A stretch of 64,000 nucleotides of DNA, from assembly GCA_035235625.1 (NCBI GenBank), contig CP141142.1:13422995-13486994 (forward strand), given 5' to 3'. The DNA is from Saururus chinensis (Eukaryota > Streptophyta > Magnoliopsida > Piperales > Saururaceae). The notes beneath the pieces are model-generated. The model saw nothing but the letters and a program-made list of their open reading frames with translations, did not search any database and had not been told where the DNA came from. Positions 46,815 through 59,275 of the stretch are shown here, one piece after another (within the stretch, counting starts at the first letter, position 1; every line of letters begins with the position of its first letter). The position numbers were made by a program, and so were the translations under genes.

Positions 46815-49800
46815 AGATAAAGTCTAAGGTCTTCTACAAGTTTAAGGAATGGAAGGCAAAAGTTGAAAACCAAACGAGAAGAAAGGTAAAGTACTTGAGA
46901 TCAAATAATAGGGGTGAATATAAAGACAAGAAGCTTCTACAATTTTGCAAGTATGAAGGAATTAAGAGACATTTCACAATAGCAAAGAATCCTCAACAAA
47001 ATGGTGTTGTGGATAGGATGAAGAGAACTCTCTTAAAGAGGGCTAAATGTATGAGGCTCCGAGTGGGGTTGCCAAAGTCTTTTTGGGCAGAGTTGGTAAA
47101 TCTTGCATGCTATGTTGTATATAGATATACTTCAAAGGTTCTTGACCTCAAGGTAGCAGAATATGTGTGGAGCGGCAAAGATGTAGATTATTCTCTTTTG
47201 AAGGTTTTTGGGTTCTCGACATAAACACATCTTCCTTATGATGAAAGGTCCAAGTTAGACTCTAAGTCACATAAGTATATTTTCATTGGCTTTGAAAAGG
47301 GTGTGAAGGGGTACAAACTTTGGGATCGGATCAATAAGAAGAAAGTGTTAGTAGAGATGTGGTATTTGATGAAACTATCATATTGAATAGGGATCTTGAA
47401 CAGAAGGAAATGGGATATGACAGAGAAAGAAGTGTTACAAGAAGTTCCAATAGCATTAAATGACTTGACCAAAGTTCCAAACTCACGCATGAAGGAGGGT
47501 ACTTCAAGTCGGGTGGAACAAGAAGAGTTTCAAGAAGTTCTATATAGTATTGCTCACAATAGAGAAAAGAGAATCATCAAGCTTCCTAATAGGCTTGGAT
47601 GGGAACCGGTAGAAGATGCTTATTATGCTCTTATTACAAGTGGCGGTGAACCCGCCTCATTTGAAGATGCTATGGAATCAAATAAAAGGGAAGAGTAGAT
47701 GAGAAAAATGGTGGAGGAGATAAAATCTCTATACAAGAACTTCGTGTGTGAGTTAGAATCAAAACCAAAGGACCGTAAACCGGTGGCATGCAAATGGATC
47801 TTTAGAAAAAAAGAAGCATTAAATGATAAAGAGAGAAGCCTATTTTCAAGGTTAGGTTAGTAGTTAAGGGGTACTCATAAAAGGTTGGGTAAGACTATGA
47901 TGAGATATTCTCCCCAGTTGTGAAACACACTTCTATAAAACTGCTTTTGGCTATGGTAGCGGAGTTCAACATGAAACTTGAACAACTTGATGTAAAAGTA
48001 GTTTTCCTTTATGCTGATTCGGAGGAAACAATCCATATGACACAACCGAAAAGTTTTGAAGATCAAGCGGGCAAAAAAGATTTTGTTTGTCAGTAGAAGA
48101 AGTCTCTCTAAGGACTCAAGCAATCGTCAAGAAAATGGTATAAATGCTTTGACTCTTTTATGTTGCATATTGGCTACTATAGAAGTGAGTATGATTGTTG
48201 TGTTTACTCTAAGGTGCTTGATGATGACTCTCTAATCATGTTGTTCATTTATTTGGATGATAAGCTTATTGCTTGTAAAAACATGTCAATGGTTGATGAG
48301 CTCAAATCTAAATTGAGCAAAGAGTTTGGCATGCAGGATCTTGGTGCGGCCATTAGGATATTGGGTATGGAGATGAGGAGAGAGACATGTTGGAAAGTTT
48401 TGGTTATCATAAAGGAGGTATCTCTAAAGTGGTGGAGAGATTTTACATGAAAGATGCAAAACTGTTCTATACACCACTTTTTTGTCACTTTCCTTCAAGT
48501 GCAAGACAATGCCGAAGTACTCTTAAACAAAATGAGAAAATGAAGAAGGAACAATATTAATGCAATAGTGTGCTTAATGTATGCCACAGTTTGTACAAGT
48601 CTGGATATTTCTCAAGCGTTTAGTGTGATTTGCAAATACATGTCAAGTCTGGGTAAGAGCATTGGAATGTAGTGAAGTAGATTTTGAGGCATTTGAAGGG
48701 CACCAAGGAGTTGGGTCATATGTTTGAGAAGAATGAAGGCTCAAATGGTGTAGTAGGATTTTTTGATGCAGATTATGCTAAGGATCTTGGCAAAAGGAGG
48801 TATACTATGGGGTGTGTTTATACTATTGCTAGAGGGCCAATTTGTTGGAGGTCGGTGCTTTGATCCACACCAACTTTATCAACAATGAAGGCCTAATACA
48901 TGACAATTACGGAGGCTTCTAAAGAAGATATTTAATTAAATGGCTTGATGAACAAGCTTATATTGAAGCAAGACAAGGTGCAACTACTTTTTCATAGCCA
49001 AAGTGCAATTTGTTTGACCAAGAACTATATATATCACTTAAGGACAAAGTATATTGCGGTGATGCATCATAGAGTTCTGGATTGGGTAAACACGGGTGAA
49101 ATCTCCATTGAGAAAGTTCACATGGATGAAAATGCGGCCAATATGCTTACCAAGTCACTTACTAGTGAAAAGTTTAAGCATTGCCTAAACTTGCTCAATA
49201 TCTCTTTATGTTAAAGATTAAAGGTAGCATCTCTCTTTTGAGGATGAAGATGAAAATTTGGTGGGAGGATGTTTCTTACTAAGGTCGAGATGTATTAGAC
49301 ATTAATGTTAATTTCCAAAGGGTTGAAAAGTTTTTTCGCCAATGTGAAACTTGTTGGGTTTGGCTTGAAAACTCAAGGCAATAGGTTATTTCTTTGGGTT
49401 GGGTCTTCGAGGGATAAACTTATAATTCTATGGAATAAGTTATAACCCACTTAGACTAGTATATATTCTCTCTTATATTTTCTTCTAGGTTAGGAGATGA
49501 ATAAAATAACTAAAGAGAAAGAAGAGAGAGCAAGCTAAAAGGGGAATGAAGAAAGTGTTGTACCGACTTGAAGCAAGGTTGAAGAGGTTTGAGTGTCAAA
49601 CTCTTGTAACATTCTTTGGAATTTATATAGTTAAAACTCAAGTGATTTCTTTTCCAATATGGATACCAAGAATAGATACTACATATCTCTTGCCTCTCTT
49701 TGTATGATTTATGTGCTCTTTGTGGTTTGTTCTTTCATATTCAACTTATTACACATTTTAATTTACTACTACTTATATGTGTGGTGGTTAATTGACATGT

Positions 49801-49856
49801 GGAGATCTTGGGAGGGTGTTTAGTGTAGATTCTAAGACCCACTCCATACACTAACA
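46815..49856 (+). mobile_element. Ty1/copia element, 5'-truncated and broken
   Basis: Plus-strand order: the later part of the integrase core (about 46815-47230, with KNPQQNGVVDRMKRTLL), linker, reverse transcriptase (about 47700-48460, with the FIYLDD active-site context) and RNase H (about 48720-49215). Integrase before reverse transcriptase is the copia arrangement. Gag, protease and the 5' LTR are absent. A candidate 3' LTR follows. It is a fossil with several breaks. Confidence 0.75.
49352..49856 (+). repeat. Candidate copia 3' LTR
   Basis: TGTTGGGTTTGGCTTG to CACTAACA gives TG/CA ends at a suitable distance after RNase H. An alternative LTR start nearer the purine-rich tract at about 49255-49265 is possible. 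No second LTR is left to test it. Confidence 0.4.
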
Positions 49857-50690
49857 TGATGCTCTTAGAATTTAGCTCTCTTTATTGCAAATGGAATTGT
49901 TTAGAAAATTATGATTCGAATGCTTACGGTCAGATTTTGGGTAAAATGGAACCCCAGTTTGTTTTCTACTTCAAAGAAAGCATAATGCAACATTAAGATG
50001 AGTTGGTTTTTTAAGTGATTCAAGGGCTGAGAGAACTTTACCAGTAAATAGTTAGCACATCTACTATATGTTAGCCTTGCCTTGTAATTGGTGACTTCTA
50101 CTCCATTTTCATTAAGGAAAAGAAGTTGGGCTTGCTACCTCCTCTGCTTATTAGAGGGAAATTGATAATGGTTAGAGCATCTCTAACATGAGACACTATT
50201 CCAAAATCGATCCCGCAGGGCAAAAAAGCTAAAAGAAATGGTGTCCTACCATTTCCAACCGGGCCACCATTTCTAATGTGGAAAGTGGGGTGCCATTTAT
50301 GGCATCTCTTTTTAATTTGGAGACACATTTTTGTTTGTTTGTCCCTCTTTTTATCTTTATTTTCACCCTTCTTTTATCTTTTCATCTTTTTTTTTCTAAA
50401 TAACATTTATAGATGAATTACTTGAGAATCTCATAACTCCAATAGCTCAATCTATTAATCTTATGAGATGTTGCTGTCTAGTCTAGGCTGAATTCAGATC
50501 TCACTTGGAGGAAGACTATGGACATTAAAGAGTAGGGCCACTACCCCAATTTGATGACTTTAGACACCTCAATAATCCCGTTAATGCTATTTTACTTATA
50601 AATTAATGAAGGGGTTTACGGGGTTATTGGAGTAAGAGGGATTATGGTAGAGTGAGGTGATACATAATTTGGCTGAGTTTTTTTATGACT
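49857..50690. other. 3' flank of BAHD copy C
   Basis: No gene is seen. At 50174 the text AGAGCATCTCTAACATG resembles the terminus of common plant MITEs, but its partner was not found. The last 30 bp before 50690 match the copy B 3' flank (8215-8250). Confidence 0.4.
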
Positions 50691-51555
50691 TCAAAGGGAT
50701 GAGAGTATGGACTTAGATGACTTAGTTGGATAAGCGTCCGGGTTGAGCATGGCTTGCAGCTCCACCATGAACCTCTGCATTGCCGGCTCAGGCAAGCAGA
50801 CGGGGACGAGGACCCCTTCCACCCCTTTGCCGTTGCGGAAGTCGAGGTAGAAGCTAGACCAGGGGATGGCCCCCACCCCGGCCTTGGCAGGCCCCCCAAA
50901 TATGGCCTTGCCCCACCCGAAGTCCGCCGCAAGAAACCCAGCGCGCGTGACGTCCGAGACCAAGAACGCGTCCACCGCTGTGATGTGAGGTCGACCCTTG
51001 AGCATCATCAGGTCCGCCACTGAACGCATGTACTCCTCCATTACCGTCTTCTGCACGAGCTCCACAGCGTAACCCAACGGGTTACCCATGAGCTTCCCAG
51101 CCGTCCTAATGGCGATCGGCAAGGCAACGGCGTTTCCATAGTAGCCTGAGGGTAGTGGCGGGCTGAATCGGTTTCGGGCATTTACTACGCAGACCGCACG
51201 CACTTGCTCCTCCGGGTCAGGCTGCAGGGCGAAGGTGCGGCAGCGCCAAAGGCAAGCGGTGATGATGTCGAAGAGGGAGGCAGGGGTACGGAGATGCGGG
51301 GGTAGGTTCTGCCGGAGAGCAGAAACGTCACCGGGACTGAAGAAGAAGGAGCGGTGAACCACGTCCTTCAAGGGGACGACAGCGGGCACCTCCTCGTCGT
51401 ATTCGTGGTGAACCCAAGTCTGGCGGGGTGGGTGCCTCGCGTTGAGGAGTTTCCTTCTCCACAGGCTGCACGGACGGTACTCTCGCGCCTCGCGCAAGCT
51501 CTGCCACCGCCATCATGAATTGGACCGGCCTAACAGCGTCGCACATCGCGTGTTG
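50691..51555 (-). pseudogene. BAHD acyltransferase, exon 2, copy C (near-complete)
   Basis: This exon encodes the catalytic and C-terminal parts of an alcohol acyltransferase-type BAHD enzyme. The HxxxD motif is present as HAMCD (51538-51552), where the histidine is the general base. DFGWG is at 50910-50924, followed by [20 protein letters not shown] and a usual C-terminus with TGA at 50691-50693. Two defects stand out. Compared with copy B, two bases are missing near 51450, where VQPVW-RRKLLN is expected, so the HxxxD part and the rest are in different frames. The exon also begins abruptly at the codon for F just before RCQHAM: about 15 usual residues and an AG acceptor are not found. Exon 1 lies about 11 kb upstream beyond a nested transposon. 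A sequencing error could explain the frame break, but not the lost exon start. Confidence 0.82.
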
Positions 51556-51849
51556 ACAGCGGAAGGCAACATATATATTTTTTTATCTTCCTTCTCTTCG
51601 CCCCACCTGAGAGAAAAAAAATAGGAGTAAACATCAAAAAAAGGTTGCTAGTGCACGCCCCCGGCCTAGGCTAGCTGCAATCAAGCCAGTCCAAATCTGG
51701 CCGTAGCCACGCTCATTCTTTTCATGGCTGAAAAGAAGAGGAAAAGAGGGGAAAAAAAAACGAAATGGACGAAGGGGAAGAAGGGTAAGAGAAGAAAGCA
51801 GACACAAAGGAGAAGGATGCCAGCCATGGGGATGAGTGATTATAAATTA
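51556..51849 (-). other. Intron of BAHD copy C, distal part
   Basis: Collinear with copy A 87-345, including CCGGCCTAGGCTAGC and GCCATGGGGATGAGTGAT. It ends at TATAAATTA (51841-51849), the left copy of the MULE target duplication. Confidence 0.75.
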
Positions 51850-51968
51850 GAAAGCGTTTATATACACCCCCAAATACCCCTCAACACCCCATTGCATAGA
51901 AAGAGTTGGATAATTTTGAGTTTTTTCGGTACCCCAGCCACCCCTATGAAATTTCCCATGTCATTAGC

Positions 51969-52833
51969 TGTTAGCCCCTCCACTTTTTGCTTAGACAAGG
52001 GGGCGGCTACCCCCTATACTTGGCAACGGACAGCCAAGTAAGCTTGGGCGACGGACAGCCTAAGCAGCCCCTTGGGCACGGTTGGATGTTGGGAGCAGCG
52101 TTGAAGCGATTCTGGACGAGTACTTGCCTTGCGGAGCAGGCTGAGGTAGAGTCCCTGCGCGGGCAGGACTCCTAGTGGTGTGCTGGGTGCCACAACACCC
52201 TAGGGACGGACTCCTAGGAGCGCTAGGACACAGGGAGGCAGCACAGCCCGACTCCTAGTACGGGTAGGAGATGATGCACAGGTTTCCTCGAATGACAGAA
52301 CTCTAGAAGCTGATGGACGCTGGACTCCTAGTCGAAGTCGGACTCCTTCACAGGTTTCCCTATTTGGTTGGGGCGACCCTCACAAGTTTCCTAGGCTGGC
52401 TAGGACAACCATAGGCTGGGAAGAGTTGGGACAGGGAGAGACACTGTATTTGCTTGGGCTGGGACTGTATTCCTAGTGGGACTCGAACTCGTATGTTGAG
52501 TCTATATAAGGGAGAAGGCTGGGGCGACCTGGGCATGTTCAGAAACCCAGGAAACCAGAGAGAAAGAGAGAGGACGAACCAGAGAGAAGGTGCTCCCTCT
52601 CTGCCTGCATTTTGGCTGGTCAGCCCTGCCCCTTCTCCCTGCCATTGTAACCGACGGATTGTGTTTACAAGCATTGGGCGGGGCCCCTTTGCACCAGAGA
52701 AGGCTGAGTAGGTTGTTTACTTGTTTTCCCCTACGCATACGAGAGGGAAGGACGGAGAGTTGGCTGCTAGCTGCGTGGTGTAGTCAGGCCATCACAGGCT
52801 GAGGACGCTAGAGAAAGCTCCACCCCTGTGACA
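51969..52833 (+). repeat. 5' LTR of the chromovirus
   Basis: 865 bp. TATATAA at 52503-52509 is a likely TATA box for the element's own transcript. The upstream half has four exact copies of GACTCCTAG (52167, 52208, 52250, 52323) and a variant GACTCCTTC (52341). It differs from the 3' LTR at about 26 sites, with no length difference. Confidence 0.92.
52503..52509 (+). promoter_or_regulatory. LTR TATA box
   Basis: TATATAA in the context GAGTCTATATAAGGGAG. It is repeated at the same LTR position in the 3' LTR (58048-58054). This is the usual place for the retroelement promoter, with the U3/R border downstream. Confidence 0.6.
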
Positions 52834-52834
52834 G

Positions 52835-52852
52835 TTGGTTCCATTGCCGGGA
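52835..52852 (+). promoter_or_regulatory. Candidate primer binding site
   Basis: TTGGTTCCATTGCCGGGA lies one base after the LTR end. It has the TGG start expected for pairing with a tRNA CCA tail, but I could not name the tRNA. Confidence 0.4.
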
Positions 52853-55800
52853 TACGAACAAACCAGGTACGTTTCTGAAATGTTTCTAAGGGATTTGACG
52901 AGACTAGATCCCAGTTTTCCTTGCTGAATTGGACAGCAAAGGAAACACCATGACCGGCTCCATGTTGACACGGTTGACGGAGGTGGAGGCGAAGCTGGAA
53001 GCTTTGAAGTTGGCTCCAGGGACGCTGGCTGATGTCCAGGCTACCTTGCGTTCTGTCCAGGAACGTATTGGAGCCTTTGACCAGCATCTCTCCTTGCTGG
53101 AGATAGGTGCCTATGCGGATGATGCTGGGGAAGGCACTTCCACCGGAGGTGCTGCTTGAGTTGCTGCAGACACCCTTGCTATGAAGGAGTATACGAGGGA
53201 AAAACTGCGAGATCTGAGGACCAAAACTGATGAGAAGGTGCAGGAATTGACAGACAAAATAGCCCTCCTTGAGCGTGCTGTTTTGAACTCATCACCTGCA
53301 GGATCAGAGGCGGAGACTAGGTCCAAGACAGTGCAGTCCATGAAGAAAGAAAAGGTACCTGAATCGAAGTCCTACTCTGGTTTGCGGAGTGCCAAGGACA
53401 TTGAGAACTTCGTTTGGGATATGGAGCAGTTTTTCGCGATTACCCATACTGTGGACAAGGAGAAGGTTATGGTGACGAGTTTGTATCTCTTAGGAGATGC
53501 CAAACTTTGGTGGCGAACCAGGCTAGAAGACGATGCTGCTGCTGGGCGTCCCCCTATCCAGACCTGGGCGTTGATGAAGAAGGAACTCAGGGAGCAGTTC
53601 CTCCCCACGAACATGGCGTGGGTTGCACGAGATTCTCTCAGGAAGCTGAGGCAAACGGGGACAGTCAGGGAGTACGTTAAACAGTTTCAGTCCCTCCTCT
53701 TGGACATCAAACACATGACGGAGGAGGACAAGTTGTTCAACTTCCTGACCAGTCTTCAGAATTGGGCGTAGAACTAGTTGAGGAGGCAGAATGTACGTGA
53801 TCTCCCTTCAGCCATCACAGCGGCTGAAAGGCTGGTTGACTACAAGTCCGAACCAGCCACACAGAAACGAGACAAGGGGGCCTCTTCCTCTAAGGGCGGA
53901 CGCAGAAGGAATGCTGGGAACGGTGAGGCACGCAGGAATGACTCTAAGGGGAGGCGCAGTGAGCAGGCTGAACCCAACAAATCGAAGGGGATAGCCTGCT
54001 TCATCTGCCAAGGTCCTCATCGTGCCAAGGAGTGCCTGAAGAGGGAGAAGCTGAACGTTGTGGTTGTGGAGGATGGCTCTTCTTCAGAAGAGGAGATCAC
54101 TGCCTGTATGAACCCCATGCAGATTGTGGGTGCTATCCGAAAGGAGAAGGCAGATCATAGCGGGCTGATATACGTTGAAGCCGTCCTAGACAAACAGCCA
54201 GTACGGGCGCTGGTTGACACAGGTGCATCCCATAATTTCCTTGCAGAGAAGTGTGTGAAAGCTTGGGATCTGAAGACGGAGAAGGCTCAAGCCCGGATCA
54301 AGGCAGTGAACTCAGAGGCAGCCCCTGTTTTGGGAGTTGTCCATGACTTGCCGGTGCGGGTTGGTGGATGGATGGGCAGAGTGAACTTCACCGTGGTTCC
54401 CTTGGATGATTTCGAGTTGATCCTTGGGCTGGACTTCATGAGATTGGCTAAGGTGTCCGTGATGCCACACCTTAGGGGAATCCTCATCGGTGATGAGAGG
54501 GTACCATGCTTTGTTGCTGAGAACAAAGGCGAGACAGAGGTGCAGGTTGTGTCTGCGCTTCAGCTGAAGAAAGGCCTTGAGCAGGGCCATAAGACCTACT
54601 TGGTCACGATGGTGGAAGCTGAGAACATAGCCCTGGACGTTCCAGAGAAGGTGGAGATGTTGCTGAGCGAGTTTGCGGACGTGATGCCACCAGGGTTGCC
54701 GCAGACCCTCCCACCACGACGGGCTATAGACCATGCGATTGAGCTGATTCCAGGGACTCGTCCTCTAGCCAGAGCCCCTTATCGCATGGCTCCACCAGAG
54801 TTAGCAGAGCTCCTGAACCAGCTTCATGAGCTATTGAAGGCGAGCTTTATCAGACCGTCCAAGGCTCCCTTTGGAGCCCCAGTCCTATTTCAGCGGAAGC
54901 AGGATGGATCCTTACGATTATGTGTGGACTATCGAGCACTAAATCAGATTACTGTAAAGAACAAGTACCCAGTCCCTCTTGTGGCTGACTTGTTCGACCG
55001 CTTGGCAAAGGCTTCCTACTTCACAAAGCTGGATCTCAGGTCGGGTTATTGGCAGGTACGTATAGCTGTGGGTGACGAGGCGAAGACAGCGATGGTGACA
55101 CGCTATGGGCTGTTTGAGTTCCTGGTTATGCCCTTCGGCTTGACGAACGCACCAGCCACCTTTTGCACGCTGATGAACGATGTATTCAGACCCTACTTGG
55201 ACCGGTTTGTGGTTGTTTACCTTGATGATATAGTGGTGTACAGCGCTACCTTGGATGAGCACGTTGGCCATCTAAGGATTGTGCTGGAAAGACTAAGGGA
55301 GCACAAGCTGTTTCTGAAGCTTGAGAAGTGCTGCTTTGCACAGACGGAGATCGAGTTCCTCGGACATTGCATAGCGGACAGTAGCGTAAGGTCAGGGCCA
55401 TTGCTGAGTGGCCAGTCCCGACGAAGGTGACAGAGCTGAGGTCGTTCTTGGGACTTGCAAATTACTATCGAAGGTTCATCAGGAATTATTCGAAGAAGGT
55501 AGCAGCGCTGACCGATCTTATGAAGAAAGACAGGCCTTGGTGCTGGGCTGAGACGTGCCAGGCAGCTTTTGAGCGGCTTAAGGATGCCATATCCTCTGAG
55601 CCTGTACTCAAACTTCCAGAGTTCGATGCGCCCTTTGAGGTGCAAACTGACGCTTCCGATCGGGCGATTGGAGGTGTGCTGATCCAGTCTAATCACCCTG
55701 CTGCATATGAGAGCCGAAAGCTTAACGAGACCGAACAGAGATATTCAATCCACGAGAAAGAGATGACTGCGGTTGTCCATTGCCTTAGAGCGTGGAGACA

Positions 55801-57513
55801 TTACTTGCTGGGTTCAAAGTTTCTAGTCCGGACAGATAACATAGCCACAAGCTACTTCACTATGTAGAAGAAATTCTCTCCCAAGCAGGCACGTTGGCAG
55901 GAATTTCTGGCTGAATTCGATTTCATGTTGGAGTACAAGCCGGGCAAAGCCAACGTTGTGGCTGATGCCCTCAGCCGACGGACGGACCCAGAGGCTACGA
56001 TGGCGGCTTTAGTGCAGGTTGCAGGGGACATGTTGGACCAGATACGTTCAGCTACAGAGAACGATCAAGTCTGTCTCAAGCTGATCGAATCCGTGAAGGA
56101 TGGGTCTACACGGACTTTGGTTGGAGCAGGGGGTGCTGTATGCGAAGGGAGGACAACCCTACATCCCCTTGGCTGGCGGTTTGAGGCGCCGGTTGCTGAG
56201 AGAGACCCATGACTCTGCGTGGGCAGGTCACCCCGGGCAAGAGCGGACGCATGCTCTCTTGTCCCGGAATTACTTCTGGCCGCAGATGCTAGAAGATGTT
56301 GAGCATTATGTACGGATGTGTATGGTTTGTCAGCAGGACAAGACGGAGAGGCGGAAGGAAGCGGGCATGCTGCAGCCCCTTCCCATTCCAGACCGACCTT
56401 GGGTCAGCTTGTCCATGGATTTCATAACTGGTTTGCCGATTGTGCAGGGATTCGGATCAATCATGGTGGTTGTAGACCGTTTCTCCAAGTATGGGACATT
56501 CATTGCAGCCCCAAAGACTTGCAGCGCTGAGACGGCCGCGGACTTGTTTTTCCAGAACGTTGTTAAGTATTGGGGACTGCCTGTGGACATTGTAAGCGAC
56601 AGAGACACTCGATTCACAGGCAGGTTTTGGACGCAGCTGTTCGAGATGTTAGGCACTCAGCTTAACTTTTCGACCAGCAATCACCCTCAGACGGACGGGC
56701 AGATGGAGCGGGTGAACGCTATCTTGGAGGAGTACTTGCGCCACTTTGTCACAGCGAACCACAAAAACAGGGTAGACTTGCTGGAGGCCGCTCAGTTTTG
56801 CTATAACCTACACACGAGCTCAGCCACAAGGAGCAGTCCTTTTGAGTTGGCCACCGGCCAGCAACCTCTTACACCAGCGGATGTGGCCTTACAGCGGACA
56901 GGAGGCAGGTGTCCCGCTGCCTATCACTTGGCAAGAGGGCGGACTGAGAGAATGGAGGAAGCGCGTGACTGCTTGGCCAAGGCAGTCAAGCGTATGAAGA
57001 AGTATGCGGACAGAGACCGGAGACCTCTTGAGTTTCAGGTTGGGGACAGCGTTATGCTGGAACTTACTCCCCAACTTTGGAAGAAGCTGTGAAGGAAAGA
57101 CGTGCACAAAGGGTTGATACAGCGCTACGATGGGCCCTTTGAGGTGAAGCGACGAGTTGGCCAGCTAGCATACCAACTCTTGTTGCCTGAACGCTTCAAA
57201 CTTCACCCAGTTTTTCATGTCAATTTTCTGAAGCCGTTTCATTCGGACTTAGGAGATTCCAGCAGAGGTATTTCGAAGAGAGCACTGCCTACGATTAGAA
57301 CCTCTTTTGAGAAGGAGGTTGACGCTATCCTGGACAGCAGAGTTGAAGGGATGAGCAGGAAGAATAGGAGGATTTTCTACTTGGTTAAGTGGAAAGGTCT
57401 TCCGGAGTCAAAGAACAGCTGGGAGCGAGACATCGCGTTATGGTAGTTCAAAGACAAGGTTTGAGAGTACTTAGCTTCGACGAGGACGTCGAAGGGATTG
57501 GTTGGGGGAGGCC

Positions 57514-58378
57514 TGTTAGCCCCTCCACTTTTTGCTTAGACAAGGGGGCGGCTACCCCCTATACTTGGCAGCAGACAGCCAAGTAAGCTTGGGCGACGGA
57601 CAGCCTGAGCAGCCCCTTGGGCACGGTTGGATGTTGGGAGCAGCGTTGGAGCGGTTCCGAACGAGCACTCGCCTTGCGGAGTAGGCTGAGGTAGAGTCCC
57701 TGCGCGGGCAGGACTCCTAGTGGTGTGCTGGGCGCCACAACACCCTAGGGACGGACTCCTAGGAGTGCTAGGACACAGGGAGGCAGCACAGCCCGACTCC
57801 TAGTACGGGTAGGAGATGATGCACAGGTTTCCTCGAATGACAGAACTCTAGAAGCTGATGGACGCTGGACTCCTAGTCGAAGTCGGACTCCTTCACAGGT
57901 TTCCCTATTTGGTTGGGGTGACCCTCACAGGTTTCCTAGGCTGGCTAGGACAACCATAGGCTGGGAAGAGTTGGGACAGGGAGAGACACTGTATTTGCTT
58001 GGGCTGGGACTGTATTCCTAGTGGGACTCGGACTCGTATGCTGAGTCTATATAAGGGAGAAGGCTGGGGCGACCTGGGCATGTTTAGAAACCCAGAAAAC
58101 CAGAGAGAAAGAGAGAGGACGAACCAGAGAGAAGGTGCTCCCTCTCTGCCTGCGTTTTGGCTGGTCAGCCCTGCCCCTTCTCCCTGCCATTGTAACCGAC
58201 GGATTGTGTTTACAAGCATTGGGCGGAGCCCCTTTGCACCAGAGAAGGCTGAGTAGGCTGTTTACTTGTTTTCCTCTGCGCATATGAGAGGGAAGGACGG
58301 AGAGTTGGCTGCTGGCTGCGCGGTGTAGTCAGGCCATCACAGGCTGAGGACGCTAGAGAAAGCTCCACCCCTGTGACA
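57514..58378 (+). repeat. 3' LTR of the chromovirus
   Basis: 865 bp, the partner of 51969-52833 at a constant offset of 5545 bp. It is preceded by the purine-rich GGTTGGGGGAGG tract at 57500-57511, the likely polypurine tract. Confidence 0.92.
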
Positions 58379-58844
58379 TTAGCCCTAGTGAACAATGCAA
58401 TGATGTATCATCTCCTCCCTTGCATCTCCTACGGTCGGTGGCTATCTTCCCTAAGTTCAATCGCGTATTGGTCTCTTAATCTCATTCTAAAGGGACTATT
58501 TAAAGATTATCAGTGGAAGATTTGTTAGAAGGAAGATAGGGGTCAAAGAAATAAAAAACCAGTGAATCCCTTGACGTCGACCAAGCTTAGGAAAACAACA
58601 TTTTTTAGACTCTTGATCTCATTCCAACGGCATTGTTAGACACATATTCATCTCAAACATATGATGGATTATATATGTATGCTCCTTTTGGGATTGATGC
58701 TTGCAGTTTTTCTTGGTAGTAGATTGAGCACTGTGCCCTGATTTTCATTCATCTTTGGTTATTGGACATTCTAGTTATGGGTTATACAAATACTACTGAA
58801 ATTTTTTCTGCTTCTCCTGGCATTGATAGTTGTGGGTTTTCTTA

Positions 58845-59275
58845 CTTGTAGATTGGAGTTCCAATTATTTCTGCTTTTTAGTTGAGTCATGTGGCAAATC
58901 GTTGTCCATTTTTATAGATTGGTACTCGGAACATATTGGGGTTTTTGAGTTTGATTTTGCTCGTGGCCTCTCGAAACAAGTCACTGATTTTGGAGACAAG
59001 GCATTGTTCTTTGGTCTAGCGGCGTCTTACTGTGTGACATGTTGTAGAAGAAGGGCTGCAATTCAAGATCTATTACCCTTCTTTCAAAAGAGAATACTGC
59101 CTCGACATGGTTGTAGATTCTGTGAAAACTGTGAATTCTCTTGAACATTGTAATAAGATAAAGTACCTACATATATGGATTGAACCAAAAGGGGTCGCAT
59201 ATGGTCTCGATCCTATTAGAGGCAAGGTCATCTTCGAAGTACAACCTGATCATATGCCATGTCACAAGGTAGAGT
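58845..59275 (+). pseudogene. F-box/DUF295 (KIB-like) gene fragment carried by the MULE
   Basis: The frame from about 58845 reads FLVESCGKSLSIFIDWYSEH, then IGVFEFDFARGLSKQVTDFG and DKALFFGLAASYCV. This is the order of the DUF295 beta-propeller of plant F-box proteins, where LVES-G-LL, V-K-DF, W-V-LGDRALFLG and S-S usually follow one another. The F-box itself is absent, and the CIYF-D stretch that should follow is not seen. From about 59045 another frame is open to about 59275 (EEGLQFKIYYPSFKREYCLD onward), which I do not recognise. This looks like a captured host fragment, no longer coding a whole protein. Confidence 0.55.

Larger units (their letters stand above)
51969..58378 (+). mobile_element. 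Ty3 chromovirus (Galadriel/Reina-like), nearly whole
   Basis: This 6410-bp element has two 865-bp LTRs, TG/CA ends and a perfect TTAGC duplication (51964-51968, 58379-58383). Parts in order: candidate primer site just after the 5' LTR, gag (about 52950-53800), CCHC knuckle [13 protein letters not shown] (about 53995), protease with DTGAS (about 54220), reverse transcriptase with YLDD (about 55218), RNase H (about 55560-56000), integrase with HHCC finger (about 56200-56340) and core, chromodomain (about 57310-57440, LVKWKGLPESKNSWER) and a purine tract before the 3' LTR. It is a fossil with about five or six breaks. LTR divergence of about 3% suggests roughly 1.2 million years at 1.3e-8 substitutions per site per year, an assumed rate. 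The clade is not certain. Confidence 0.92.

Noticed and set aside
52360-52802. Frames of 70-104 codons repeated at 57905-58256
   Set aside because: They are in the two LTRs of the chromovirus and are duplicated for that reason only.
58650-58860. Imperfect duplication around GGGATTGATGCTTGCAG and GGCATTGATAGTTGTGG
   Set aside because: The similarity is short and interrupted, and could be chance in AT-rich DNA.
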